From: Neorhizobium sp. UBA7851
Lineage (GTDB): Bacteria; Pseudomonadota; Alphaproteobacteria; Rhizobiales; Rhizobiaceae
Direction: 5' to 3'
Assembly: GCA_002500765.1 (NCBI GenBank)
Contig: DLSX01000129.1
Span: 44,404 to 108,403, forward strand
Length of the DNA: 64,000 nt
The notes beneath the pieces are model-generated. The model made no database searches, had not been told where the DNA came from, and saw only the letters and a list, made by a program, of their open reading frames with translations. Positions 54,509 to 63,233 of the stretch are shown one piece after another (the first letter of the stretch is position 1; every line of letters begins with the position of its first letter). Both the position numbers and the translations under genes were made by a program.

Positions 54509-55671
54509 ATGACATGCTCGATCCGTCGGCCTTTGCCTCGCTGATCACCGCCCATGACGACGGCAATTATGCCGATGCGGTGGTGCCGCCGATTTTTCAG
54601 ACCTCGCTGTTCACCTTTTCCGAATATGACGAGATGATCGCGTCTTATCGCGGCGAGAAGGTGCGGCCGATCTATACGCGCGGCCTCAACCCGACTGTGC
54701 GCATGTTCGAGGACATGCTGGCCAAGCTGGAAGGCGCCGAAGATGCGCTCGGTTTTGCCAGCGGCATGTCGGCGATCTCGGCTTCGGTGCTGAGCTTTGT
54801 CGAGCCGGGTGACCGTATCGTCGCGGTCAACCATGTCTATCCCGACGCGTTTCGTCTGTTCGGCACGCTTTTGAAGCGCATGAAGGTGGAAGTCACCTAT
54901 GTCGATGGCCGGGACGAGGAAGCGGTCGCCAAGGCCCTGCCGGGTGCAAAAGTGCTTTATCTGGAAAGCCCGACAAGCTGGGTGATGGAAGCGCATGACG
55001 TCGGCGCGCTGGCGGCACTGGCGAAAAAGCATGGTGCCATCTCGATGATCGACAACAGCTGGGCAAGCCCGGTCTTCCAGCGTCCGATCACGCTGGGTGT
55101 CGATCTCGTCATCCATTCGGCCTCCAAATATCTGGGTGGCCATAGCGATGTCGTGGCCGGTGTCGTGGCCGGATCGAAGGAGATGATCGCGCGGCTGAAG
55201 GCCGAGGCCTATCCTTATCTCGGCGGTAAACTGTCGCCTTTCGATGCATGGCTGTTGATCCGTGGCATGCGCACGCTGCCCTTGCGCATGAAGGCGCATC
55301 AGGAATCGGCGCTTACCATCGCACGGCGGCTGCAGGGGCTGGATGTGGTGGAGACCGTCTGCCATCCGGGTCTGGCCAACCGTCTGCCGGCTGGTCTCAC
55401 CGGCACGTCGGGCCTGTTTTCCTTCATCTTCAAGGAAGGCGTCGATATCCGCGCCTTTGCCGATCATCTGAAACTCTTCAAGCTCGGCGTCAGCTGGGGC
55501 GGCCACGAAAGCCTGGTGGTTCCGGGCGAAGTGGTGCTGCAGCAGAAGGCCCAGCCGAATTCCGCGCATACGTTCGGCATCCATGCGCGGTCCGTACGCC
55601 TCCATGTCGGCCTCGAGGGAACCGAGGTTTTGTGGAGCGATCTTCAGGAGGCGATCGCCGTCGCCTCATAA
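54505..55671 (+). CDS. Cys/Met-metabolism PLP-dependent enzyme (cystathionine gamma-synthase/beta-lyase family)
   Basis: The 388-residue fold-type I enzyme has the PLP Lys208 in IHSASKYLGGHSD, Tyr and Arg of the phosphate site in YTRGLNPT, GFASGMSAISA (cofactor phosphate loop) and the Asp of MIDNSWASP. All catalytic residues are present. Family members make or break C-S bonds in cystathionine, methionine or cysteine conjugates. It sits between a GntR regulator and a MalFGK-type transporter, an unusual setting that suggests a catabolic role on the imported compound. Confidence 0.9.
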   Translation: MNDMLDPSAFASLITAHDDGNYADAVVPPIFQTSLFTFSEYDEMIASYRGEKVRPIYTRGLNPTVRMFEDMLAKLEGAEDALGFASGMSAISASVLSFVEPGDRIVAVNHVYPDAFRLFGTLLKRMKVEVTYVDGRDEEAVAKALPGAKVLYLESPTSWVMEAHDVGALAALAKKHGAISMIDNSWASPVFQRPITLGVDLVIHSASKYLGGHSDVVAGVVAGSKEMIARLKAEAYPYLGGKLSPFDAWLLIRGMRTLPLRMKAHQESALTIARRLQGLDVVETVCHPGLANRLPAGLTGTSGLFSFIFKEGVDIRAFADHLKLFKLGVSWGGHESLVVPGEVVLQQKAQPNSAHTFGIHARSVRLHVGLEGTEVLWSDLQEAIAVAS

Positions 55672-55703
55672 GGCATCAACCAAAAACAACTGGGAGCAGA
55701 ACA

Positions 55704-56963
55704 ATGAAAACAATCATAACAGCTGCATTCATCGCGACCATGATGGCGGGAACCGCCATGGCCGATACAACCCTCAAGCTGGTGGAAGTGATCACCAGCC
55801 CGGAACGCACGCAGACGCTGAAATCGCTGGTCGGCAAATTCGAAGCCGCCAATCCGGGCACCAAGGTGGAGATCATCTCGCTGCCCTGGAACGAAGCGTT
55901 CCAGAAATTCGCCACTATGGTATCTGCCGGCGATACGCCCGACGTGATGGAAATGCCGGATACCTGGCTTTCGCTCTACGGCAATAACGGCATGCTCGAA
56001 AGCCTCGAGCCTTATCTGGAAAAGTGGGAGCATACGAAGGAGCTGACGCCGCGCGCGCTGGAACTCGGCCGCGACGTCAAGGACACTGCCTATATGCTGC
56101 CCTACGGCTTCTATCTGCGCGCCATGTTCTACAACAAGAAGCTGTTGAGCGAAGCCGGTGTTTCCGAGCCGCCAAAGACGATGGACGATTTCGTCAAGGC
56201 TTCGGAAGCCGTCTCCAAGCTTCCCGGCAAATACGGCTACTGCATGCGCGGTGGACCGGGTGGCCTCAATGGCTGGATGATCTTTGCCGCCTCCATGGCC
56301 GGCGACAACAAGTATTTTACCGAGGACGGCAGCTCGACCATGAACAGCGAAGGCTGGGCAAAGGGTATCGAGTGGATGGTCGATCTCTACAAGAAGGGGC
56401 TGGCGCCGAAGGACAGCGTCAACTGGGGCTTTAACGAGGTCGTCGCCGGCTTCTACTCCGGCACCTGCGCCTTCCTCGATCAGGATCCGGATGCGCTGAT
56501 CGCCGTTGCCGAACGCATGAAGCCGGAGGATTTCGGCGTTGCGCCGCTGCCCAAGGGCCCGGCCGGCAAGTCCTATCCGACCATCGGTTATGCCGGCTGG
56601 TCGATGTTCGCCAAGAGCGAAAACAAGGACCTGTCCTGGAAGCTGATCGAAACGCTGCAGAGCCCGGAAGGCAATATCGAGTGGAACAAGAAGATCGGCG
56701 CGCTGCCGGCCTATACGGCGGCCGAAAAGGACCCGTTCTACGCCGGTGACCAGTTCAAGGGCTGGTTCGAGGAACTGGCCGACAAGGACACCGTTCCGAC
56801 CGTGATGCCGACCTTCCTAGAGGAATTCGCCTTCTTCAAGGATTCGCTGGCGATCAAGACCTCGCAGCAGGCTCTGCTCGGCGACATCTCGGCCAAGGAA
56901 TTGGCCGATGAATGGGCGGCTTACCTCACCAAGGCACAGCAGAAGAACCTCTCCAAGAAGTAA
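55704..56963 (+). CDS. Sugar-type ABC transporter periplasmic binding protein (SBP family 1)
   Basis: The protein has 419 residues. A Sec signal (MKTIITAAFIATMMAGTAMA) precedes a maltose-binding-protein-like fold (LVGKFEAANPGTKVEIISLP, MPYGFYLRAMFYN-type segments, and GYAGWSMFAKSENKDLSWKL). GGGAGCAGAACA precedes the ATG. Proteins of this class bind oligosaccharides, glycerol phosphodiesters and sometimes amino-acid conjugates; the ligand here is unknown. Third gene of the operon. Confidence 0.93.
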   Translation: MKTIITAAFIATMMAGTAMADTTLKLVEVITSPERTQTLKSLVGKFEAANPGTKVEIISLPWNEAFQKFATMVSAGDTPDVMEMPDTWLSLYGNNGMLESLEPYLEKWEHTKELTPRALELGRDVKDTAYMLPYGFYLRAMFYNKKLLSEAGVSEPPKTMDDFVKASEAVSKLPGKYGYCMRGGPGGLNGWMIFAASMAGDNKYFTEDGSSTMNSEGWAKGIEWMVDLYKKGLAPKDSVNWGFNEVVAGFYSGTCAFLDQDPDALIAVAERMKPEDFGVAPLPKGPAGKSYPTIGYAGWSMFAKSENKDLSWKLIETLQSPEGNIEWNKKIGALPAYTAAEKDPFYAGDQFKGWFEELADKDTVPTVMPTFLEEFAFFKDSLAIKTSQQALLGDISAKELADEWAAYLTKAQQKNLSKK

Positions 56964-56973
56964 TCGACGCTTT

Positions 56974-57000
56974 GGCGGCGCGGACCTTTTTCGCGCCGCC
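56974..57000 (+). other. Intercistronic hairpin after the sugar binding-protein gene
   Basis: GGCGGCGCG and CGCGCCGCC form a perfect 9-bp stem with a 9-nt loop containing TTTTT, 10 bp after the stop at 56963. No T-run follows the stem. Confidence 0.6.
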
Positions 57001-57077
57001 ATCCCGCCTTCCTTCATGCCCACCACTCTTCATGCAATGACGGCGCAAACCTTGCGCCGCAAACGGGAAACTGTCTG

Positions 57078-58013
57078 ATGTCCATGACCGCCGACGTCTA
57101 TGATCGTCGCCAGGATCGCAGGCCGTGGTTGAAGCGCCTTGCCGATGCCTCCGAGCCTTATCTTTACAGCGCGCCGGCGCTGATCCTCATCATCGTTGTC
57201 ATGCTGGTGCCGCTCACCGTCGGCATTTCCTATGCGTTTCGCGATATCCAGCTGCTCAATCCGTTTTCCGGCGGTTTCATCGGGCTGGAGCATTTTGAAA
57301 CCCTGTCGAAGGATCGGGCGTTTTACACGGCGCTGAAAAACACGCTGTGGTGGACCGGCGCATCCGTCTTCCTGCAATTCAGCTTCGGCCTCATACTGGC
57401 GCTTTTGCTCGACAAGCCGTTCATGGGCCGTGGCCTCGTACAGGCACTGGTGTTTCTGCCATGGGCGGTGCCGTCGTTTCTGGCCGGTCTCAACTGGGCA
57501 TGGCTGTTCAACCCGGTGATCGGGCCGATCCCGCACTGGCTGTTCAACCTCGGCCTGATGAGCCAGCCGGGCAATATCCTGTCCGATCCGCAATATGCGA
57601 TGTGGGGGCCGATCATCGCCAATGTCTGGTGGGGCATCCCGTTCTTCGCCATCACCTTGCTGGCAGCACTCCAATCGATCCCGCGTGATCTTTATGAAGC
57701 CGCGTCGATTGATGGCGCCACATGGGTCCAGCGTTTCTGGTCGATCACGCTGCCGTTTCTGGCGCCGACCATCGCCATCACCGTGCTGCTGCGCACCGTC
57801 TGGATTTCCAATTTCGCCGACCTGATCGTCGTGATGACCGGCGGCGGACCTGCCGATCGCACCCAGATCGTTGCCAGCTACATCTTCACCCAGGCCTTCA
57901 AGGCGCTCGATTTCGGTTATGCCTCGGCCATCGCGCTGGTGCTGCTCGTGCTGCTGCTGGCCTATTCCATGCTGATCATCCTGCTGCGGCAGACATTGCT
58001 GAACAAGGGGTGA
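57078..58013 (+). CDS. Sugar ABC transporter permease (MalF-like)
   Basis: The 311-residue protein has six helices and the EAA loop DLYEAASIDGATWVQRFWSITLP, typical of MalF/UgpA permeases. It follows the binding protein by 114 bp and precedes the MalG-like gene by 5 bp. Confidence 0.94.
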   Translation: MSMTADVYDRRQDRRPWLKRLADASEPYLYSAPALILIIVVMLVPLTVGISYAFRDIQLLNPFSGGFIGLEHFETLSKDRAFYTALKNTLWWTGASVFLQFSFGLILALLLDKPFMGRGLVQALVFLPWAVPSFLAGLNWAWLFNPVIGPIPHWLFNLGLMSQPGNILSDPQYAMWGPIIANVWWGIPFFAITLLAALQSIPRDLYEAASIDGATWVQRFWSITLPFLAPTIAITVLLRTVWISNFADLIVVMTGGGPADRTQIVASYIFTQAFKALDFGYASAIALVLLVLLLAYSMLIILLRQTLLNKG

Positions 58014-58018
58014 GGGTC

Positions 58019-58849
58019 ATGAAAACATCGCTTCTTCCGACCATCGCGCATCGACTGGCGATCCTCGCCTATGTCATCTTCGCGCTCTTCCCGCTTTACT
58101 GGCTGTTCAAGGTGTCGCTGACGCCGAACGACCTGCTCTATTCCGAAGGCGTGCGCATGTGGCCGTCGCGGACCACGTGGGAACATTATTCCTTCGTGCT
58201 GCAACACAGCGCCTTCCCGACCTTCTTCAAGAACAGCCTGATCGTCTCCGGCTCGACCGCCATCATCGTGACGATCTGCGCCTCGCTCTCCGGTTATGCG
58301 CTCTCCCGCTTCAATTTCCGGTTCAAATACTGGATCGTCGGGCTGATGCTGCTGACGCAGATGTTTCCGCTGGTCATGCTGGTGGCACCGATCTTCAAGA
58401 TCCTGACGCCGCTCGGCCTCACCAACAGCCTGACGGGCCTGATCGTCGTCTACACCGCCTTCAACGTGCCTTTCGCGACGTTTCTGATGCAGTCCTTCTT
58501 CGACGGTATCCCGAAGGATCTCGAAGAGGCGGCAATGATCGACGGCGCCACGAAATTTACGGCGTTCCGCGAAATCATCCTGCCGCTGACGCTGCCCGGC
58601 ATTGCCGCGACGCTCGGTTTCGTTTTCACCGCCGCATGGAGCGAGCTTCTGTTCGCGCTGATGCTGATCAACGGCAACAATGCCGCGACCTTCCCGGTCG
58701 GGCTGTTGACCTTCGTTTCCAAATTTTCGGTGGATTTCGGACAGATGATGGCGGCGGGCGTGCTCGCGCTCATCCCGGCAGCTCTCTTTTTCCTGCTCAT
58801 CCAGCGCTACCTCGTTCAGGGCCTGACGGCCGGCGCGGTCAAGGGGTAA
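58019..58849 (+). CDS. Sugar ABC transporter permease (MalG-like)
   Basis: The 276-residue protein has six helices and the EAA loop DLEEAAMIDGATKFTAFREI. GGGGTGAGGGTC precedes the ATG at 58019. It forms the channel with the MalF-like subunit and is followed 4 bp later by the ATPase gene. Confidence 0.94.
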   Translation: MKTSLLPTIAHRLAILAYVIFALFPLYWLFKVSLTPNDLLYSEGVRMWPSRTTWEHYSFVLQHSAFPTFFKNSLIVSGSTAIIVTICASLSGYALSRFNFRFKYWIVGLMLLTQMFPLVMLVAPIFKILTPLGLTNSLTGLIVVYTAFNVPFATFLMQSFFDGIPKDLEEAAMIDGATKFTAFREIILPLTLPGIAATLGFVFTAAWSELLFALMLINGNNAATFPVGLLTFVSKFSVDFGQMMAAGVLALIPAALFFLLIQRYLVQGLTAGAVKG

Positions 58850-58853
58850 TCTT

Positions 58854-59918
58854 ATGGCTTCGATCGATATCCAGAACGTCAAGAAGGCCTATGGCCATGT
58901 GCAGGTGCTGCACGACATCGATTTGCAGATCAGAGACGGCGAGTTCGTCGTGCTGGTCGGCCCGTCCGGTTGTGGCAAGTCCACGCTGCTGCGCATGATT
59001 GCGGGCCTGGAAGGTGTGACCGGCGGCGAGATGCGCATCGACGGCAAACGCGTCAACGAACTGCATCCGAAGGACCGCGACATTGCCATGGTGTTCCAGT
59101 CCTATGCGCTTTATCCGCATATGAATGTCGCCGGCAACATGAGCTACAGCCTCAAACTTCGCAAAACCGCGAAGGAAAAGATTGCCAGCGCCGTTGCAAG
59201 TGCCGCCTCGAAACTCGGCCTCGATCCGCTGCTCGACCGCCGTCCGAAGGCGCTTTCGGGTGGCCAGCGTCAGCGTGTCGCCATGGGGCGTGCCATCGTG
59301 CGCCAGCCCAAGGCGTTCCTGTTCGACGAGCCGCTGTCTAATCTCGATGCGCGTCTTCGCGAGCAGATGCGCGCCGAAATCAAGAAAATGCATGGCGACC
59401 TCAAGGCCACCTCGATCTACGTTACCCACGACCAGATCGAGGCCATGACCTTGGCGGACCGGATCGTTGCCATGCATGGCGGGGTGGTCCAGCAGGTGGG
59501 GGCTCCGCTGGAGCTGTACGACCGTCCCGCCAACCTTTTTGTTGCCGGTTTCATCGGTTCGCCGGGCATGAATTTTCTCGATGCGACCTACGCCAGCGGC
59601 CATGTGACGTTGAAGGATGGAACCGTGGTTGCTCTGCCGGCGCCGCTGGCCGTTGCCGATGGCGCCAAGGTGACGGTTGGCATCCGGCCGGAACATGTGG
59701 TGATGGGCGGCGAGGGAACCGGCATGGAGGCGAGTGTCGATCTGGTCGAGCCGACCGGTTTCGGCATCATCCTGCACCTGTCGCTGCACGGGCTGGCCTT
59801 CAAGGTGTTCACGCTGGACCGTGCAGCACTTTCGGCGGGGCCGAGCGTTCACGTGTCCTTCCCCGCGCAGCATCTTCATATATTCGATGAAAGCGGCAAC
59901 AGATGTGAGCCATGTTGA
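58854..59918 (+). CDS. Sugar ABC transporter ATPase (MalK/UgpC-like)
   Basis: The 354-residue ATPase has Walker A (GPSGCGKSTLLRM), Q-loop (FQSYALYPHM), signature LSGGQRQRVAMGRA, Walker B (FLFDEPLSNLD), H-loop (THDQIEAMT) and a C-terminal TOBE regulatory domain (GIRPEHV onward). It energises the MalFG-type pair and completes the five-gene GntR operon. Confidence 0.95.
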   Translation: MASIDIQNVKKAYGHVQVLHDIDLQIRDGEFVVLVGPSGCGKSTLLRMIAGLEGVTGGEMRIDGKRVNELHPKDRDIAMVFQSYALYPHMNVAGNMSYSLKLRKTAKEKIASAVASAASKLGLDPLLDRRPKALSGGQRQRVAMGRAIVRQPKAFLFDEPLSNLDARLREQMRAEIKKMHGDLKATSIYVTHDQIEAMTLADRIVAMHGGVVQQVGAPLELYDRPANLFVAGFIGSPGMNFLDATYASGHVTLKDGTVVALPAPLAVADGAKVTVGIRPEHVVMGGEGTGMEASVDLVEPTGFGIILHLSLHGLAFKVFTLDRAALSAGPSVHVSFPAQHLHIFDESGNRCEPC

Positions 59919-59961
59919 TTGGCATATTTCGAAGATCCAATCGCTCGCTACCGACAGGAAA

Positions 59962-59997
59962 GTATCCGCCTGTCCGCAGAAGCTATGCTGCGGATAC
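59962..59997 (+). terminator. Hairpins after the sugar ABC operon
   Basis: GTATCCGC can pair with GCGGATAC, or alternatively TCCGCAG with CTGCGGA in the same stretch, giving two competing stems 44 bp after the stop at 59918. TCATCTTTGC follows, not a clean T-run. Confidence 0.45.
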
Positions 59998-60097
59998 AGT
60001 CATCTTTGCTTGCGGCTGCGCAAGACTCCTGTAATGGATGAATGAACATGCCTGACAGGTTGTCGATAGCGAGGCGATATTGGAAGACATCACCGCC

Positions 60098-60835
60098 ATG
60101 GCCAGACCAGATGCCTCCCATGCATCGAGGATCAGTTCGGATCTTCGCGCGCAATTGACGGGAGGGGATTTTCGTCCCGGGGACAGATTGCCAAGTGAAA
60201 ACGCATTGGCAAAGCAATATGCGGTCAGCCGAACCGTTGTGCGCGAGGCGATTGCCATTTTGCGCGCCGATGGGCTTGTCCAGGCGCGCAAGGGGGCAGG
60301 CGTCTTCGCACTCGAGGCAAAACCCGAGGAAGAGCGCCCGTTCAAGGATTTGAAGACCGAGCGCATCTCTTCCGTGATCGAGTTGCTCGAACTGCGGACC
60401 GTATTTGAAGTCGAGGCCGCAGCCCTTGCCGCGGCACGCCGGTCGGCTGCTCAGATCGAGGCCATCCTTGAGGCTCATGGACATGTCGGCGCTTGTCTTG
60501 CACAGGGCGCGCCGACACGGGATGCTGATTATGGCCTGCACCTTGCCATTGCGCAGGCCACACAAAACCGGCGTTTTCCCGAGTTTCTGCAATTGATCCG
60601 CGCAGGCATCATTCCCCGCGGGGAGTTGCAGGGCGCAGCACCAGGAACGCGCCCCAAGGACTACAATCTTCACTTACAGGAAGAACACGCCCGCATCGTC
60701 GATGCGATCATCGAAGGGGATGTCGATGCCGCACGCGAGCATATGCGCGCCCATCTGCGTGGAAGCCTGGATCGCTACAAGGCGCTGCTCCGTTCGCGGA
60801 CCACGACAACCGACGGCGCCGCGACATCGCCATAA
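60098..60835 (+). CDS. GntR family regulator (FadR/FCD subgroup)
   Basis: The protein has about 245 residues. The N-terminal winged HTH (FRPGDRLPSENALAKQYAVS, RTVVREAIAILRADGLV) is followed by an FCD domain with HLAIAQATQNRRF and EEHARIVDAI. The ATG at 60098 is used; a TTG at 60080, with GAGG before it, would add six residues. It is upstream of and in line with the cupin and the Dpp-type transporter, which it probably regulates through the palindromes at 60.86 and 61.25 kb. Confidence 0.9.
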   Translation: MARPDASHASRISSDLRAQLTGGDFRPGDRLPSENALAKQYAVSRTVVREAIAILRADGLVQARKGAGVFALEAKPEEERPFKDLKTERISSVIELLELRTVFEVEAAALAAARRSAAQIEAILEAHGHVGACLAQGAPTRDADYGLHLAIAQATQNRRFPEFLQLIRAGIIPRGELQGAAPGTRPKDYNLHLQEEHARIVDAIIEGDVDAAREHMRAHLRGSLDRYKALLRSRTTTTDGAATSP

Positions 60836-60858
60836 AGAAGTTGTTATACAGAAGATAG

Positions 60859-60870
60859 ACCATATATGGT
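60859..60870. promoter_or_regulatory. Candidate operator upstream of the cupin gene
   Basis: ACCATATATGGT, a perfect 12-bp palindrome, lies 30 bp before the cupin start and 23 bp after the gntR stop. Its position fits a promoter-proximal repressor site. Confidence 0.5.
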
Positions 60871-60899
60871 GATTTGTATTTTCTGTCAGTGAGGTCTTC

Positions 60900-61214
60900 A
60901 TGTCTCTTCCCGTTTTCCCTGTCGTTTCACCCGATAACGGTGTTTTGCGCCAAGTTCTTTCCGAAGCGCCCGAACTGATGGTCGTATCGTTTCGATTTGA
61001 GACCGGTGCGGAGGGCAAGCGACACAGCCATCCGCACGTTCAGTCCACCTATGTGTCCCGTGGAAAATTTCGCTTTTTTCGCGGTAAAGAGACTTATGAA
61101 CTCTCCGTTGGCGATAGTCTGGTCATACCTGGTAACGTCATGCATGGCTGCGAGTGCCTTGAGGAAGGCGAATTGATCGATTGCTTTACGCCCCGTCGCG
61201 ACGACTTCCTCTGA
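60900..61214 (+). CDS. Single-domain cupin protein
   Basis: The 104-residue protein forms one small beta-barrel. HSHPHVQSTYVSRGKFRF gives the first cupin motif with its His cluster, and PGNVMHGCECL the second with the third His, so a metal site is present. It could be an isomerase, lyase or sensor for the imported compound. It lies between gntR and the Dpp-type transporter genes on the same strand. Confidence 0.85.
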   Translation: MSLPVFPVVSPDNGVLRQVLSEAPELMVVSFRFETGAEGKRHSHPHVQSTYVSRGKFRFFRGKETYELSVGDSLVIPGNVMHGCECLEEGELIDCFTPRRDDFL

Positions 61215-61242
61215 TCGCTGCTTGACAGCAGAATTGGCATGT

Positions 61243-61263
61243 GACAACTTGACTTTAGTTGTC
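61243..61263. promoter_or_regulatory. Inverted repeat before the Dpp-type operon
   Basis: GACAACT-(TGACTTT)-AGTTGTC, 7-bp arms, lies about 57 bp upstream of the permease start. It resembles a GntR-type two-fold site and could equally form a small RNA hairpin after the cupin gene. Confidence 0.5.
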
Positions 61264-61319
61264 TGACAGGATGGGAGCCTGTCTTCGCCAGAGCCTGGCG
61301 ACCGACATACGGAGGAACC

Positions 61320-62342
61320 ATGTCGACAAGACGCCTGTCCATGCAGGGCGCTATCGGGCAAATCGGGACCATCTTGGTCACCCTGCTCGGCCTGCTCGTA
61401 CTCACCTTCATTATCGGCCGCATGATGCCCGCAGACCCCGTGCGCGCAATCGTCGGCGAAGACGCGACCCGCGAGACCTATGAGCAGGTTTTCCGCTCGC
61501 TCGGCCTCGATCGCCCGCTCTGGGAGCAGTTCTTCTATTATCTTGGAGACGTGCTTACCGGCAATTTCGGCACGTCTATCCGTACTGGCCAGCCGGTAAT
61601 CCAGGACATCCTGCACGTCATGCCGGCGACAATCGAACTGGCAACTTTTGCCATTGTCATCGGCGCAGGCCTCGGTGTGACGATGGGCGTCATCGCCGCG
61701 GTCAACAAGGATCGCTGGCCCGACCATGTGGTACGCGTGCTCAGCCTGTTCGGTCATTCGATGCCGATCTTCTGGACCGGCATGATCGCCCTCATCGTTC
61801 TTTATGCCAAGCTCGACCTTGTTGGCGGCAGTGGCCGTATGGACCAGTTCTATATCGGTCTCGTTCCGGAAACGACGGGATTCCTACTGATCGACAGTCT
61901 GCTTGCCGGAGAGATGGATGTATTCTGGTCGGCGGTGAACCACCTCATCCTGCCGGCTTCGCTGCTCGGTTATTCGTCGTCCGCCTATATCACGCGCATG
62001 ACACGCAGTTTCATGCTCGACCAACTCGGGCAGGAATATATCACCACGGCCCGCGTTAAAGGGCTGTCGAACCGGCAGACCGTATGGCGGCATGCCTTTG
62101 GCAATATCCGTGTACAACTCGTCACCATCGTGGCGCTCGCCTACGGTTCGCTTCTCGAAGGCGCGGTGCTGATCGAAACGGTATTCGCCTGGCCGGGCTT
62201 CGGGCAATATCTGACCAGCAATCTCATCATCGGCGACATGAATGCCGTCATGACCTGCGTGTTGATCGTCGGTGTCATCTTCATCGCGCTCAACCTGCTC
62301 TCCGACGTACTTTACCGTCTGTTCGATCCGAGGACCCGCTGA
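61320..62342 (+). CDS. Peptide ABC transporter permease (DppB-like)
   Basis: The 340-residue protein has DppB-type features: GRMMPADPVRAIVGEDATRE near the start, six helices, EAA loop around YITTARVKGLSNRQTVWRHA, and LNLLSDVLYRLFDPRTR at the end. It is longer than usual by an insertion at about 165-205 (GSGRMDQFYIGLVPETTG). CGGAGGAACC precedes the ATG. Its stop overlaps the next start. Confidence 0.93.
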   Translation: MSTRRLSMQGAIGQIGTILVTLLGLLVLTFIIGRMMPADPVRAIVGEDATRETYEQVFRSLGLDRPLWEQFFYYLGDVLTGNFGTSIRTGQPVIQDILHVMPATIELATFAIVIGAGLGVTMGVIAAVNKDRWPDHVVRVLSLFGHSMPIFWTGMIALIVLYAKLDLVGGSGRMDQFYIGLVPETTGFLLIDSLLAGEMDVFWSAVNHLILPASLLGYSSSAYITRMTRSFMLDQLGQEYITTARVKGLSNRQTVWRHAFGNIRVQLVTIVALAYGSLLEGAVLIETVFAWPGFGQYLTSNLIIGDMNAVMTCVLIVGVIFIALNLLSDVLYRLFDPRTR

Positions 62343-63229
62343 TGTCAGTCACAACCGCTTCCAAGCTGCGCGTGCCGGCCTCGCTCAACGCCCTGCGCAA
62401 TATCATCGTCTTCCTGATGAAAAGCCCGACGTCGCTTTTCGGCCTTTGCGTGCTGGCGCTACTTATACTCGTCGCCATCTTCGCGCCGCTCATCGCAACC
62501 CATGATCCCTATGCGCAGGATCTTGCCAATACGCTTCAAGCTCCCGGCAACGGGCACATGTTTGGGACCGATGAGCTCGGCCGCGATATCTTCAGTCGTC
62601 TGGTCTGGGGATCGCGCATCACGCTCACGATCATCTTCCTTGTGTCGATCGTCGTCGGGCCGATCGGGCTCGCCATCGGTGCGGCATCCGGTTATCTGGG
62701 CGGTCGTTTCGACACGGTGATGATGCGCATAACCGACATATTCCTGTCCTTTCCAAGCCTGATCCTGTCGCTGGCCTTCGTGGCGGCACTCGGTCCGAGC
62801 CTCAACAACGCGATCATCGCCATCGCGCTGACCTCATGGCCGCCAATCGCACGCCTCGCCCGTGCCGAGGCAATGACTTTTCGTCAGGCCGATTACATTG
62901 CCGCTGCGCGTCTTCAGGGCGCTTCTCCGCTGCGCATCATCGTCAAGTCGATCGTGCCCATGTGTCTCCCGTCGGTCCTGATCCGCCTGACGCTCAACAT
63001 GGCGACCGTCATTCTGACTGCGGCCGGTCTCGGCTTTCTCGGGCTCGGAGCGCAGCCGCCGCTTCCGGAATGGGGAGCGATGATCGCCACCGGGCGTCGT
63101 TATATGCTTGACAGTTGGTGGCTTGTCACTTTCCCCGGCGTGGCCATCCTGTGCGTCAGCCTGGCCTTCAACCTACTTGGCGACGGATTGCGCGATGCGC
63201 TTGATCCGAAGCAGATGAACCGGAGGTAA
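62342..63229 (+). CDS. Peptide ABC transporter permease (DppC-like)
   Basis: The protein has 295 residues from the ATG at 62342, which shares its first base with the previous stop (TGATG). It has MFGTDELGRDIFSRLVWGSR, six helices, the EAA loop AAARLQGASPLRIIVKSIVP and the terminal [14 protein letters not shown]. It pairs with the DppB-like subunit. Confidence 0.94.
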   Translation: MSVTTASKLRVPASLNALRNIIVFLMKSPTSLFGLCVLALLILVAIFAPLIATHDPYAQDLANTLQAPGNGHMFGTDELGRDIFSRLVWGSRITLTIIFLVSIVVGPIGLAIGAASGYLGGRFDTVMMRITDIFLSFPSLILSLAFVAALGPSLNNAIIAIALTSWPPIARLARAEAMTFRQADYIAAARLQGASPLRIIVKSIVPMCLPSVLIRLTLNMATVILTAAGLGFLGLGAQPPLPEWGAMIATGRRYMLDSWWLVTFPGVAILCVSLAFNLLGDGLRDALDPKQMNRR

Positions 63230-63233
63230 GGCC

